Origin: Polyangiaceae bacterium
GTDB lineage: Bacteria > Myxococcota_A > Polyangia > Polyangiales > Polyangiaceae
DNA length: 64,000 nt
Reading direction: 5' to 3'
Assembly (NCBI GenBank): GCA_020633205.1
Contig: JACKEB010000011.1
Coordinates: 912,501-976,500, forward strand
Part shown: positions 37,480 to 46,231 of the stretch, piece by piece
Numbering within the stretch: the stretch's first letter is position 1
Layout: the number at the start of each line of letters is the position of its first letter
Translations under genes and position numbers: made by a program
Notes under the pieces: model-generated
What the model saw: only the letters and a program-made list of their open reading frames with translations
Databases searched by the model: none
What the model was told of the DNA's origin: nothing

Positions 37480-38241
37480 ATGTCTGCCAGCCAAGAGTCT
37501 TCAGCCGCTCTCGCCGAGTTCAAGGGAAACGTTGAGCCCGCGCCCCGGAGCGAAGTGGGTGTTGGATCCGTGACGCGCCTCAGCGCAGCCAAGTCTCCCG
37601 ACGCGGCGCCCGAGTCGGGTCGGTCGCCGTCGAGCGACAACTCGCGCGAGCGTATCCACGCGGCAGCGCGGAGCCTGATCAGTCGTTATGGTTTCGACGG
37701 CGTCAGCTTGCAAAAGCTGGCTGATGAGGTGGGCCTACATAAGAGCACACTCTTCCATCACTATCGGAACAAGCAGCAAATCGCGGAAGAGGTGCTGGAG
37801 GCGACGGTGGCCAGCATCGTCGCTCACATGGAGCCGCTACTTGGGGCCGAGCAGAAGTCCTTAGAGCAGATGCTCGAGCTGAGCGACCGGTTGGTCGATC
37901 ACTTCTCCGAGCAGCCCGACGCCGCTCGGCTCTTGCTGGCAGCGATGGTCGCCCCTCAAGATTCAGCGGTTCACAACGCAGGCATGAGCTCGGGCGCGGT
38001 GGAGCGCTTCTACGTGTTGCTGCTTGGCTGGCTGGAGGGGGCGCGGGAAGCAGAGGCGATCGGTCACGTCAGCATCCGCCAGTCGGTGTTCGCGCTCATG
38101 GGGCTGATGCTGGTCTACCCCGCAGTCGCTGACGTCGAGTCGATGATCATCGGCTCAGAGCCGTTCAGCGAAAGCGCCCGTCGCATGCGCAAGCAAATGC
38201 TGCGCGCCGCCATCCAAGGCATGTTGCGCCCCGAGGCCTGA
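37480..38241 (+). CDS. TetR-family transcriptional regulator
   Basis: A 253-aa repressor-type protein. About 55 disordered N-terminal residues precede the HTH (about 57-103): RERIHAAARSLISRYGFDGV, then LADEVGLHKSTLFHHYRNKQQI. The C-terminal ligand-binding domain is helical with many Met and Leu residues, which suits a hydrophobic ligand such as an acyl-CoA. ATG at 37480 has GGAGGA upstream. A dyad symmetric site lies in its leader. It precedes two acyl-CoA dehydrogenase genes on the same strand, so they are likely targets. Confidence 0.88.
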   Translation: MSASQESSAALAEFKGNVEPAPRSEVGVGSVTRLSAAKSPDAAPESGRSPSSDNSRERIHAAARSLISRYGFDGVSLQKLADEVGLHKSTLFHHYRNKQQIAEEVLEATVASIVAHMEPLLGAEQKSLEQMLELSDRLVDHFSEQPDAARLLLAAMVAPQDSAVHNAGMSSGAVERFYVLLLGWLEGAREAEAIGHVSIRQSVFALMGLMLVYPAVADVESMIIGSEPFSESARRMRKQMLRAAIQGMLRPEA

Positions 38242-38482
38242 CCCTCTCCCCCGCGCCTGTCGATCCGGCGGCTTCAACTTCAGCCGCATCTCAGTCAAAC
38301 CCCTCCGATTCGAAGCCCGATTGAGCGCAGCTCACGGGTTTGGGGGTGAGGTACGCCTCGAGCCCGCCCAGCTCTGCCGAGAGCCCTCCATCGGGCCTGC
38401 GTGGTGCTTGCTCGCTCTATGGAGCGCCACTATACAGGCTGCGTTGGTCAGCCTTTTGGGGGCGGCCGGACAGCGAGGCAAG
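38242..38482. other. Gap between tetR and acyl-CoA dehydrogenase genes
   Basis: This 241-base gap contains one exact copy of the dispersed 12-mer on the minus strand (38339-38350). A frame open from 38321 joins the dehydrogenase, but its residues do not belong to the family. No convincing promoter was seen. Confidence 0.5.
38339..38350 (-). repeat. Dispersed 12-mer CTCACCCCCAAA
   Basis: Exact copy on the minus strand, between tetR and the first acyl-CoA dehydrogenase gene. Confidence 0.7.
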
Positions 38483-39700
38483 ATGATCTCCTTCGAACCC
38501 ACCGAAGACCAACGCCTGATCTCCGAGACGGTGCTCGAGTTCGCGAAGACGACGCTGTCTCCGCGGGCACGCGAGTTCGAGAAGGCTCAGAGAGTGCCTG
38601 CCGACGTGCGTTCGAGCGTGCAGGAGATGCAGCTCGGGCTCGCGGCTTTCCCCGAGGAAGCAGGCGGGCAGGCGCTGGGCCTACTGACCAGCGTGATCAT
38701 CAACGAGGAGCTCGCGCTGGGAGATCCCGCAGCTCCCTTTGGCCTGCCCGGCTTTGGTGCGTTCCCGCTGTTTGCGCTGGAGCTTGGCGGGTCGCGCGCT
38801 CCAGAGCTCTTGAAGCCGTTCACCCTGGAGGGCGAAGGCTGCTTCGGTGCTGTCGCCTGGAGTGAGCGCAAGGCACTCAGCGAACGCCCTGGCTTCGGCT
38901 GCGTCGCGAAGCGAGAAGGTTCCGGCTACGAACTCACCGGGGAAAAGTGCTTCGTCGGCAGCGCCGGCTTGGCAGAACAATTCATCGTCTTCGCTCAAGT
39001 AGACGAGTCCGCGGGGTGGGACGGGCTTGGCGCGTTCCTCGTGCCGCGGGGGACCGCGGGGCTCAGCGTCGGAGAGCGCCACCGCACGTTGGGGCTCGAC
39101 TGCGCGGATTTTCGCCCGCTGAAGCTCGAGGGCGTGAAGCTCCCCAGCGAGGCGCGATTGGTCTCGGATCTCATCGGTGAACCCTTCACGCGGGCAGTCC
39201 TACGGGCGTTCGCCAAGTACTCTCTGATAGTTGCCGCGCGGCAAGTAGGTCTCAGTCGGTCAGCGTTCGAGACGGCACGCGAGTACTGCGACATCCGGCA
39301 GGCGTTCGGTAAGCCAATCGGTCATTTCCAGGCGGTGGCCTTCACTTTGGCCGACCGGCACATGGATGGAGAAAGCGCCAGCGCCCTCTGCCGCCGCGCG
39401 GCCTGGTGCTGGGACAGCGGCAGACCTGAGGAGGAGTGCTTGTTGCGCACGGCGCAGGCAGTTGCTCACGCCCACGAAGTAGCGATGCGCTGTGCCGATG
39501 ATGCGGTCCAGCTCCACGGTGGCGCTGGCTTCATGCGGGATGTGATCGTCGAGAAGATGATGCGTGACGCGAAGCAGATGGCTCTGGTCGGTCTGACCGC
39601 GGAACACATGGATCAGCTCGCTGCCAACCTCGAAGTGCGAGGCAAGCTGGACTCAGCCTTGGTCCTCCCAACCCCCGAAACCCAGAGCGTGTTCGTTTGA
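38483..39700 (+). CDS. Acyl-CoA dehydrogenase-like subunit lacking the usual catalytic Glu
   Basis: A 405-aa member of the acyl-CoA dehydrogenase fold. It keeps the FAD-related Arg-x-x-Phe-Gly motif (Arg272 in IRQAFGKPI) and GGAGFMRDVIVEKMMRDAK. The catalytic Glu of the usual YEGT motif is replaced: the aligned sequence is VGLT with Gly370. The TEPxAGSD motif is also missing (AWSERKALSE instead). ATG at 38483 has GAGG upstream. The next gene encodes an equally long homologue that has exactly these missing motifs, so the pair probably forms one enzyme. Confidence 0.88.
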   Translation: MISFEPTEDQRLISETVLEFAKTTLSPRAREFEKAQRVPADVRSSVQEMQLGLAAFPEEAGGQALGLLTSVIINEELALGDPAAPFGLPGFGAFPLFALELGGSRAPELLKPFTLEGEGCFGAVAWSERKALSERPGFGCVAKREGSGYELTGEKCFVGSAGLAEQFIVFAQVDESAGWDGLGAFLVPRGTAGLSVGERHRTLGLDCADFRPLKLEGVKLPSEARLVSDLIGEPFTRAVLRAFAKYSLIVAARQVGLSRSAFETAREYCDIRQAFGKPIGHFQAVAFTLADRHMDGESASALCRRAAWCWDSGRPEEECLLRTAQAVAHAHEVAMRCADDAVQLHGGAGFMRDVIVEKMMRDAKQMALVGLTAEHMDQLAANLEVRGKLDSALVLPTPETQSVFV

Positions 39701-39738
39701 CTCGACACGGCGAGTGACACGTCGAGAAGGATTCAGCC

Positions 39739-40956
39739 ATGTTCGAGTTTTCGCTGAGCGACAAGCAGAAGCAGCTCAAAGAGGCGTTACGCGGTCTCGG
39801 TAAGAGCGTGATCCGTCCGAGCAGTCTGGAGTGGGACCGTAACAAGGACATCCCACTCGAGTTCTTGCGCAACTTCTACATGATGAGCGCGAGCATGCGT
39901 GGCGGAAGCTCCACGATGACCGAACTCACGGAGGGCTCCACCGGCTCCGAAGGCGGCCCTTCCTCGGGGAATCGAACTGCGGCGATCGCGGCAGAAGAGC
40001 TCGCCTGGGCCGATGCTTCCATCATGCTGAGCGTTCCTGGCGCTGGCCTCGGCGGACCGCCAGTGCGATCGTCGGGAACTCCCGAGCAGCGGGAGCGCTT
40101 CTTCGGCGTCTTTCGCGATATGTCCGACGAGCTGCGCTGGGGTGCCTACGGATTGACGGAGCCCGGGGCAGGCAGCGACGTCGCCAGCATCCGCACCAGC
40201 TGCCGCAAGGAAGGTGACCACTACGTCCTAAACGGCCGCAAGTGCTACATCACCAACGGCGGTCGCGCCTCCTGGGTGGTGATCTTCGCGACCATCGATC
40301 CGACCCTCGGCCGCGCCGGACATCGCGCCTTCGTCGTCGAGCGGGGTACCCCAGGGTTCTTCGTTGGCAAGATCGAAGACAAGCTCGGTCTGCGCGCGAA
40401 CGAGACCGCGGAGCTGGTGCTCGAAGACTGTCACGTGCCGGTTGAAAACCTGCTTGGCGGAGAAGAGCGCTATCAGACGAAGGAAGGCTTCATGACCGCC
40501 ATGAAGACCTTCGACAACACGCGTCCGCTAGTGGCTGCGATGGCGTGCGGCATCGGCCGTGCTGCCTATGAGTACGCCCGAGACTTCGTGCGGGACAACT
40601 ACCAGCTGAGCCGCCCCATCCCACGCTACGCTGCGATCGCGGAGCGCCTAGCCCGGGTGAATCGTAACCTAGAGGCCGCGCGCATCATGGTCTGGAAGGC
40701 GGTCTGGATGGCTGACCAAGGCATTCCAAACGCCAAGGAATCCAGCATGTCCAAGGCGCTCGCGGGTCAAGCGGCGATTCGAGCATGTATCGACGCGATC
40801 GAGATCTGCGGAGCACACGGTACGTTGTCCGAGGATCATGCGCTGCTCGAGAAGTGGTTTCGTGACATCAAGGTCTACGACATCTTCGAGGGCACCGGGC
40901 AGATCCAGCGCATCGTGATTTCGAAGCGCCTGATGAGCAACTTGCGGGGCTTCTAG
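39739..40956 (+). CDS. Acyl-CoA dehydrogenase, catalytic subunit
   Basis: A 405-aa FAD-dependent dehydrogenase. It has LTEPGAGSDVAS, CYITNGG and the catalytic Glu384 in FEGTGQIQR. The FAD-contacting Arg-x-x-Phe-Gly motif of the partner is not conserved (aligned NYQLSRPI, Asn287). Insertions near residues 50-75 (Ser/Gly-rich) are unusual. It follows the first dehydrogenase by 38 bases. Reaction: alpha-beta desaturation of an acyl-CoA thioester. The substrate is unknown; paired dehydrogenases of this type are known from steroid side-chain breakdown in actinobacteria. Confidence 0.9.
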   Translation: MFEFSLSDKQKQLKEALRGLGKSVIRPSSLEWDRNKDIPLEFLRNFYMMSASMRGGSSTMTELTEGSTGSEGGPSSGNRTAAIAAEELAWADASIMLSVPGAGLGGPPVRSSGTPEQRERFFGVFRDMSDELRWGAYGLTEPGAGSDVASIRTSCRKEGDHYVLNGRKCYITNGGRASWVVIFATIDPTLGRAGHRAFVVERGTPGFFVGKIEDKLGLRANETAELVLEDCHVPVENLLGGEERYQTKEGFMTAMKTFDNTRPLVAAMACGIGRAAYEYARDFVRDNYQLSRPIPRYAAIAERLARVNRNLEAARIMVWKAVWMADQGIPNAKESSMSKALAGQAAIRACIDAIEICGAHGTLSEDHALLEKWFRDIKVYDIFEGTGQIQRIVISKRLMSNLRGF

Positions 40957-40982
40957 TTCAGCGAATCCGTGATTCGTTGAAC
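40956..40982. terminator. Hairpin between convergent genes
   Basis: GTTCAGCGAATC-CGT-GATTCGTTGAAC is a 12-bp stem with one G-T pair. It begins at the last base of the dehydrogenase stop codon and ends 18 bases before the convergent gene's stop. It has no clear T-run, so termination strength is unknown. Confidence 0.55.
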
Positions 40983-40999
40983 AAAATCAACACAGCGTT

Positions 41000-42043
41000 T
41001 CAGTCTTCCCGGCGCGGACGGAAGAAGCCATTCAGCTCGTATCCGTAGGGACCCAGCCTGCTGGTCTCTAGTTTCCCACTGCTCGCGTGGTAGCTCCCCC
41101 AGAGCCCGCTCGCTTCGCTGTAGACCCACACTCGTCGTCCGACACCCCCGCTGGCGCTGCCGCTTGGACCGGCGCCCCATGAAGAGTCCACCTGGAAAAT
41201 GTGCACTCGCCCGCCTGCGTGAAAGCTCTGCGGTAGCGGGCCGTGCCCAGGGACCTCGGGCGCGGCTCCTTGGGCGGGGATCACATCGTGACTCGCCACG
41301 ATGACCTTGTGATTGTCTCGCCCGAGGCCGAGCTTGCCTACGTCGCCTGCGCGTACACTCAAGGGTGATACCTTACGGAAGCGTGAGAGCTGGTCCGGGT
41401 CGAACCCGTTGCTGCTGCGTCCGATGCCATAGCGCGCTCTGGCGCTGGCTTCACTGACTCCGCGGGTTGCCATGAACGCTTGGCGACAGTATCCGGAGCA
41501 GTCGACCCCGATGCCATACGACCACATCATCTTGCGTATGGCGGCGGCTCCCTCGCCGAACTCCCGATGTGCGCCCGCGTCGATCAGCGCTTGGGTCACG
41601 CGCACCAAGGTGTGGGGTGTCGCCTTGCCCGTTGCAGTGAGCAAGAGAGCGCCCTGGAGCCGAGTCATGATCTGCGAGGGCAGCACCTTACGGGCACGCT
41701 TCAGGGCTTCGCTCGGATTTGTCCCGTAGCCGCCGTTCATACGGAAGTGCGGGTCGACCCACTCGCGTCGACCGTCGACTAGGTAGGGACCGGCGAAGGA
41801 GCTGCGAAACGCATCCAGGCGAGCTTGGACTGCGTGAGGTGAGGGGTGACTGGCTCTCGCGCTCGACTCCGTGGACGCGCGTGGTCGCTGGCCGTTCGCG
41901 GTTCGACGCACACTCACTAGGTGAGCTACGCCTCGGTCTACACTGCTTGTTTCCTCGCGGACTCGCGCTGGCCTTGGGCTGCCGCCTCCGGACTCTTCGC
42001 TCGCGCGTGCGGTGTTTGGGCTGCGCACTCGTGTCACGCTCAT
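41000..42043 (-). CDS. NlpC/P60-like cysteine hydrolase with disordered N-terminus
   Basis: A 347-aa protein. About 75 Arg/Ser/Pro-rich residues precede a helical region and then a papain-like NlpC/P60 core. Catalytic Cys182 is in VDCSGYCRQAF, His245 in DNHKVIVAS, and a third polar position is near RVHIFQVDSSWG. Such enzymes cut peptidoglycan peptides or amide bonds. No signal peptide is seen, so it may act in the cytoplasm or leave by a dedicated secretion route. ATG at 42043. Confidence 0.75.
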   Translation of the reverse strand: MSVTRVRSPNTARASEESGGGSPRPARVREETSSVDRGVAHLVSVRRTANGQRPRASTESSARASHPSPHAVQARLDAFRSSFAGPYLVDGRREWVDPHFRMNGGYGTNPSEALKRARKVLPSQIMTRLQGALLLTATGKATPHTLVRVTQALIDAGAHREFGEGAAAIRKMMWSYGIGVDCSGYCRQAFMATRGVSEASARARYGIGRSSNGFDPDQLSRFRKVSPLSVRAGDVGKLGLGRDNHKVIVASHDVIPAQGAAPEVPGHGPLPQSFHAGGRVHIFQVDSSWGAGPSGSASGGVGRRVWVYSEASGLWGSYHASSGKLETSRLGPYGYELNGFFRPRRED

Positions 42044-42312
42044 AGAGCGCTCTCGGTCGTCTTCAGGGGTAGTTGTGTGCTCGGAGGAACTACATCACGC
42101 GACGTCCATTCTCGGTGAGACCAGCATCAGCCGCGCTTTCGCAGCCGCGGGCGTGGGACCCCACAAACCAAGTGTTCAGCGGGTCGTCGCCCCCGATCTT
42201 TGCGGCGCGCCCAGGATTTGAGCGAGGCGGCGCTGGCTTTGCCACATTGATAAGCGGAGTTCGCACGTGCTTCGGCCTGACGGACGGCGAGGGGTCGGCT
42301 ATTCTGAGGGCG

Positions 42313-42729
42313 ATGCAACGCAAGCTGATTGCGGCAGGAGCTTTGCTGTTCCTAGGCCTCTCGCTCACTCCGAGCCAAGCGTCCGCTCAGAAGAAGAAGG
42401 GCAAGGACGCCTCGGCCAAGGAGGAGAAGGCGGAGGACAAGTCGAAAGGCGAACCTGAGAAGGCCGAGGAGCGAGGCAAGGGCAAAGGCGAAAAGGCCAG
42501 CCCAAAGGCCGAAGACACTTCGGGGATAAAGGTCGAGAAGGTCGAGAAGGGCGACGAAGGCATGAAGACTTACACCTTCGGACCGCAAGAGGTCGAAGGT
42601 CGCCTCAAGTCGCCTCAGATCCAATACTTCCTGCGTCGTGTCCGCGCGGAGTTCGAAGCCGGCGCCCTCGGCCATCGTTCGTTCCTGCGCGAACTTTCCT
42701 ACACTCGCCATCATCCTTCCCTGCGGTAA
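42313..42729 (+). CDS. Small exported Lys/Glu-rich protein
   Basis: A 138-aa protein with a Sec signal peptide (cleavage after QASA, about residue 25), a highly charged Lys/Glu linker (about 26-80) and a conserved-looking C-terminal 55 residues (TYTFGPQEVEGRLKSPQIQY, then FLRRVRAEFEAG). The C-terminal part resembles the short helical tails seen in AgmX-associated proteins. ATG at 42313 is chosen by the signal peptide. It ends 13 bases before the AgmX-like gene, so the two are one operon. Confidence 0.75.
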   Translation: MQRKLIAAGALLFLGLSLTPSQASAQKKKGKDASAKEEKAEDKSKGEPEKAEERGKGKGEKASPKAEDTSGIKVEKVEKGDEGMKTYTFGPQEVEGRLKSPQIQYFLRRVRAEFEAGALGHRSFLRELSYTRHHPSLR

Positions 42730-42742
42730 CGAGAGCTAAAGC

Positions 42743-44176
42743 ATGACGACGCAACCTATGGCAACTCAGGGACGGACTCCGGGAGCAGCCATCTCGCTGC
42801 GCGCTGCGGCGGTCTGGGGCACGAACGTCGTGGCGGTTCGCGACCTCGGCGGTGGCGAGTCGTTCGTCCTGGGAGACCACGAACGCGCGGTTCTGCCGAA
42901 GCCCGACGGCGTGCCGATGGCCGACGCCCCAGTCCAGGCCATGGCGGGCGGTTGGCAGCTGGATTGCCGAGGCTGCGTTGGGGGCGTCGTGTACCTGCGC
43001 GGCCGCCAGGAAAACCCAGCGGACCTCGGTCGCAGCGGCGCACCCGTGCCGATTGTTGCTGGGGACTACGGGCTGCTGCAGTACGGCTCGTTTTCGATCT
43101 TCTTTCAGTTCACGGAGACGTCAGCTGCACCACGCGGAAGCTTGATCATTCCGTGGGTGCTGCTGGTCGCGTTCATCTTCGCGGCCATGAGCGTCGTCGG
43201 GTTCTTGGTGATCGCCTGGCGCCTCGCCACGCCGCCCGCGGTGCCGAAGCCAATCGAGCTTACGGATCGTAAAGAGCTGCTCCTCCGCTTCAACATGAAG
43301 GAGGAGGAACCAGAAGAAACGAAGCCCGAAGTCAGCAACGAAGAGGGGCAGGACAAGGGCTCCGGCGTGAAAGACCCGGGAGCTCAGGACAAGAAGGACC
43401 AGGGCGGCGGCAAGAAGATCGCTGGCGCTGAGGGCAAGCTCGGCAAGCAAGGGGAGGCGGACGAGACCCGCATGCCCGGCGAGCCCAAGCCCGGCTTGGG
43501 CGGCATGAGCGAGGTGCTCTCGAGCGAAGTCGGCGCTGAAGTACAGAAGACCCTCGGCACCATCAGCTCCGTCGCAGATGCGCTCGGTGGCCTTGGGTCC
43601 AACGACATCGTGCTCGGGAAGGGACCTGGACTCGGCCTCAAGGGCAGCGGGTCCGGCGGTGGCGGTGATGGCCCCGGCGGGGTTCCGTACGGATCCGGAA
43701 CTCTCGACACGGGCTGGGGGCCGGGTAAGGGTGGCGGCTATGGCACCGGTCGTGGCGGACCTGGCGGTAAGGGAACTGGCGGCAACGGCAAGGGCGGCAG
43801 CGGTGACGGAACCGGGGCCGGCAGCGGGCGTGGCGGCGGCGAGCGTGACGTTGAAGGCAAGGGCGGCGGAAAGAAGACCGGGCAGGGGCTGACACCTCAG
43901 CAGATCGCCTCGGTGATGAACTCCCGCTACGGTGCATTCCGCGCGTGTTACGACTCAGCACTTGCACGCGAGCCCACGCTTCAAGGCGGCGCCGCAGCCA
44001 GCTTCTCGATCACTCCAGGCGGCAGCGTCAGCTCGGCTAACGTGAGCGGCTCCGTGGGTCCGCGCGTCACCAGCTGCATCCTGCGCCAGGTGCGCCGCTT
44101 GAGTTTCCCCACGGCGGACAAGCCCACGGGAGCGAACTACTCGTGGAGCTTCCGGCCAAGTGCGAAGAAGAAGTGA
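42743..44176 (+). CDS. AgmX/PglI C-terminal domain protein (gliding-type, TonB-like)
   Basis: A 477-aa protein. It has a cytoplasmic N-terminal domain (about 15-130), one membrane helix (about 134-158), a long Lys/Glu then Gly-rich periplasmic spacer (about 180-385) and a C-terminal AgmX_PglI domain (about 390-470: FRACYDSAL, then GGAAASFSITPGGSV, and a conserved Cys in SCILRQVRRLSFP). The plan is like TonB, able to span the periplasm. AgmX is part of the adventurous gliding motor in Myxococcus, but homologues are also present in non-gliding relatives. The operon includes the small exported protein before it. Confidence 0.85.
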   Translation: MTTQPMATQGRTPGAAISLRAAAVWGTNVVAVRDLGGGESFVLGDHERAVLPKPDGVPMADAPVQAMAGGWQLDCRGCVGGVVYLRGRQENPADLGRSGAPVPIVAGDYGLLQYGSFSIFFQFTETSAAPRGSLIIPWVLLVAFIFAAMSVVGFLVIAWRLATPPAVPKPIELTDRKELLLRFNMKEEEPEETKPEVSNEEGQDKGSGVKDPGAQDKKDQGGGKKIAGAEGKLGKQGEADETRMPGEPKPGLGGMSEVLSSEVGAEVQKTLGTISSVADALGGLGSNDIVLGKGPGLGLKGSGSGGGGDGPGGVPYGSGTLDTGWGPGKGGGYGTGRGGPGGKGTGGNGKGGSGDGTGAGSGRGGGERDVEGKGGGKKTGQGLTPQQIASVMNSRYGAFRACYDSALAREPTLQGGAAASFSITPGGSVSSANVSGSVGPRVTSCILRQVRRLSFPTADKPTGANYSWSFRPSAKKK

Positions 44177-44252
44177 AGCGCTCGCTGGCATCGACTTCGC
44201 ATTGCTTGATTCTTAAGGCGTTTCGCGGCGCTGGTCGCGGGAGAGAACTTCA

Positions 44253-45179
44253 ATGATTGCTTGGAATATCAAAGCGTTGCGCTCTCACCCCCAAACCCCC
44301 TTGGCGGGGGCACGCGCCTCCGCGGCGTGGGCTACGGGCCTCGTGTTGGTGGGCGCCCTGGCGATCACGGGTTGCGGCAACGAGGAAGAGACGCGCACCC
44401 TCAACCCGCAGCAAGTCGGCATGACTCCCGACGTTGCGCCGATCTTTGATGATGGCGAGACCCAGCTTTACGAAGTGAAGCTGCCGGTGCGCTTGCCCGT
44501 TCGCAAGTCGACCCAGACCGAACGCCAGAGCGGTCGCCAAAATCGCATCGATCCCTACGAGCGCTACCCGAGCGTTACTCCGGATGACTACGAGGTTCAG
44601 GTCACTTGGGTGATCAGCAACCTCGATGATCAGACGCACACCATCGAGCTGTTGCTCGACCCGTGGAACGAGTTTGGGCGTTACTGGCCTGGACTGCAGG
44701 TGGTCGACGCGGAGCGCGGCGAAGTCGCGCCGAACCTCTCAGGTATCGACTTCTACCGTGAACTCAAGCCCAGCAGCGCGGGGGAGGCTTCTCGCTTGCG
44801 AGGGACGTTCACCTTCGACGACATGACGGAGGTCACTACAGACCTGGCCGCGGTGATGAACATCATCTTGCAAGTGCCCCCGCCTCCGCCTGACGAAGAC
44901 AACGTGATGGGACCCGCGACGTTCGCGAATCACGCGTTCCACATGGGTAACCGCACCCACAACACGCCGCTGACCGACAAGTACGTGCCGCCGGTGATCG
45001 CTGGCATCACCGGGTTCGATATCGGCTTCAGAACCACCGAGCAGGCGAACATCGCCCTCGAGTTCGTCGTCGAGATCAAAGAGAAGGATCGCGACCGCGA
45101 CAAGGTGCTCGACGAAGGCGAGAGCATGGATGAAGCGTTCGACGAGCCGGGTGATTTCATCACCGTCAGCGCGATGTGA
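44253..45179 (+). CDS. Predicted lipoprotein, unknown function
   Basis: A 308-aa lipoprotein with a long n-region, hydrophobic helix and lipobox AITGC. The mature part is beta-rich (DYEVQVTWVISNLDDQTHTIEL) and ends with a strongly charged segment (EKDRDRDKVLDEGESMDEAF). No family is recognised. ATG at 44253 has GGAGAG upstream. One copy of the dispersed 12-mer (44284-44295) falls inside its signal-peptide coding region and encodes SHPQT. It lies 76 bases after the AgmX-like gene and may belong to the same unit. Confidence 0.75.
   Translation: MIAWNIKALRSHPQTPLAGARASAAWATGLVLVGALAITGCGNEEETRTLNPQQVGMTPDVAPIFDDGETQLYEVKLPVRLPVRKSTQTERQSGRQNRIDPYERYPSVTPDDYEVQVTWVISNLDDQTHTIELLLDPWNEFGRYWPGLQVVDAERGEVAPNLSGIDFYRELKPSSAGEASRLRGTFTFDDMTEVTTDLAAVMNIILQVPPPPPDEDNVMGPATFANHAFHMGNRTHNTPLTDKYVPPVIAGITGFDIGFRTTEQANIALEFVVEIKEKDRDRDKVLDEGESMDEAFDEPGDFITVSAM
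44284..44295 (+). repeat. Dispersed 12-mer CTCACCCCCAAA
   Basis: Exact copy, the only one of the five inside a coding region (signal peptide of the 44253 lipoprotein). Confidence 0.7.
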
Positions 45180-45199
45180 GGCGAGCCGCCCCTCGGGCG

Positions 45200-46135
45200 T
45201 CAGCGTCGATTGGCTTCAACCCAGCGAATCACGTCTTGCTCCACCGGGCGACCTAGGTGGCGTGCAAGTTCTTGAATTCCCGTTGGGCTGGTGACGTTGA
45301 CCTCGATCAGCTTGCCGCCGATTAGGTCGAGCCCAACGAAGTACAAGCCGAGCTTGCTCAAGACGGGCCCCACCTCAGCGACGAGGGCCTGCTCCGCCTG
45401 GCTCAGCTCCGTTGGCTTGACGGTGCCACCCACGTGGATGTTCGCGCGAATGTCGTCTTCCCGAGGGACGCGTAGGATTGCGCCGAGAGGTTTGCCGTCC
45501 AGCAGCAGGACGCGCTTGTCCCCTTCTCGCACCGCAGGCTGATACTCCTGCACCAGGGCGAGCTGCTTACCCTCGTGAGTCAGCACGTCGACGATGGCGC
45601 GCGCATTGCGGTCCGACGACGTGAGCGAGAGCACACCCATGCCGCCCGCGCCGTCCAGCGGCTTGATCACCCCTTGACCACCGACTTCGGTGACGAAGTC
45701 GAGGATGCGTTGCCGATCGCTCGTCACCAGAGACTTCGGCATCAGGTGTGCGAACTGGAAGGCAAACAGCTTCTCGTTTGCTGCCTGCAGTCCGCGCGGG
45801 TCGTTGACCACCAACGTCTGATCGCGCACCAAATCCAGCTGCTGTGTGAGGTGCAGGTAGTCCACATCGAACGGAGGATCCTTACGGATGAACACCGCAT
45901 CGAGGTCCGCAAGCTGCACCGTTTCGGGTCCTCCGATGCTCACGTGGGAGGCCTCTTCGCTGACGCTGATGGGCCGCACGTCCGCAAACAAATCACGACC
46001 TTGATGGCCGATGTTGCGGGGAAGACAGTGCAAACACGTATGCCCCAGCGCGCGAGCGCCGCGCATGAACGCGAAGCTCGTGTCCTTGTCGTGAGACATG
46101 GATTCGGCGGGATCCATCACAAACAGCAAGCGCAC
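45200..46135 (-). CDS. gshB: Glutathione synthetase
   Basis: A 311-aa ATP-grasp ligase joining gamma-glutamylcysteine and glycine. The N-terminus MRLLFVMDPAESM matches the family. Other markers are VFIRKDPPFDVDY, NDPRGLQAANEKL, the ATP-grasp loop KPLDGAGGMGV and the metal region IEVNVTSPTGIQEL. Length is standard. It is divergent from ggt, so synthesis and breakdown of glutathione are controlled from one 96-base region. It also supplies the cofactor for maiA. Confidence 0.95.
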   Translation of the reverse strand: MRLLFVMDPAESMSHDKDTSFAFMRGARALGHTCLHCLPRNIGHQGRDLFADVRPISVSEEASHVSIGGPETVQLADLDAVFIRKDPPFDVDYLHLTQQLDLVRDQTLVVNDPRGLQAANEKLFAFQFAHLMPKSLVTSDRQRILDFVTEVGGQGVIKPLDGAGGMGVLSLTSSDRNARAIVDVLTHEGKQLALVQEYQPAVREGDKRVLLLDGKPLGAILRVPREDDIRANIHVGGTVKPTELSQAEQALVAEVGPVLSKLGLYFVGLDLIGGKLIEVNVTSPTGIQELARHLGRPVEQDVIRWVEANRR

Positions 46136-46231
46136 GCGATACCTGTCTTTCAGCGACTGGCGCGAGGCCGTTGGCTTCGCGCTCGAGAGGTGGTGAAGAG
46201 GGTGTAGGCTCCCTATCTACAGCTGGCAATC

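Noticed and set aside
38321..38482. Extended N-terminus of the first acyl-CoA dehydrogenase
   Set aside because: The added residues have no place in the family; the ATG at 38483 has a GAGG ribosome site and gives a typical dehydrogenase N-terminus.
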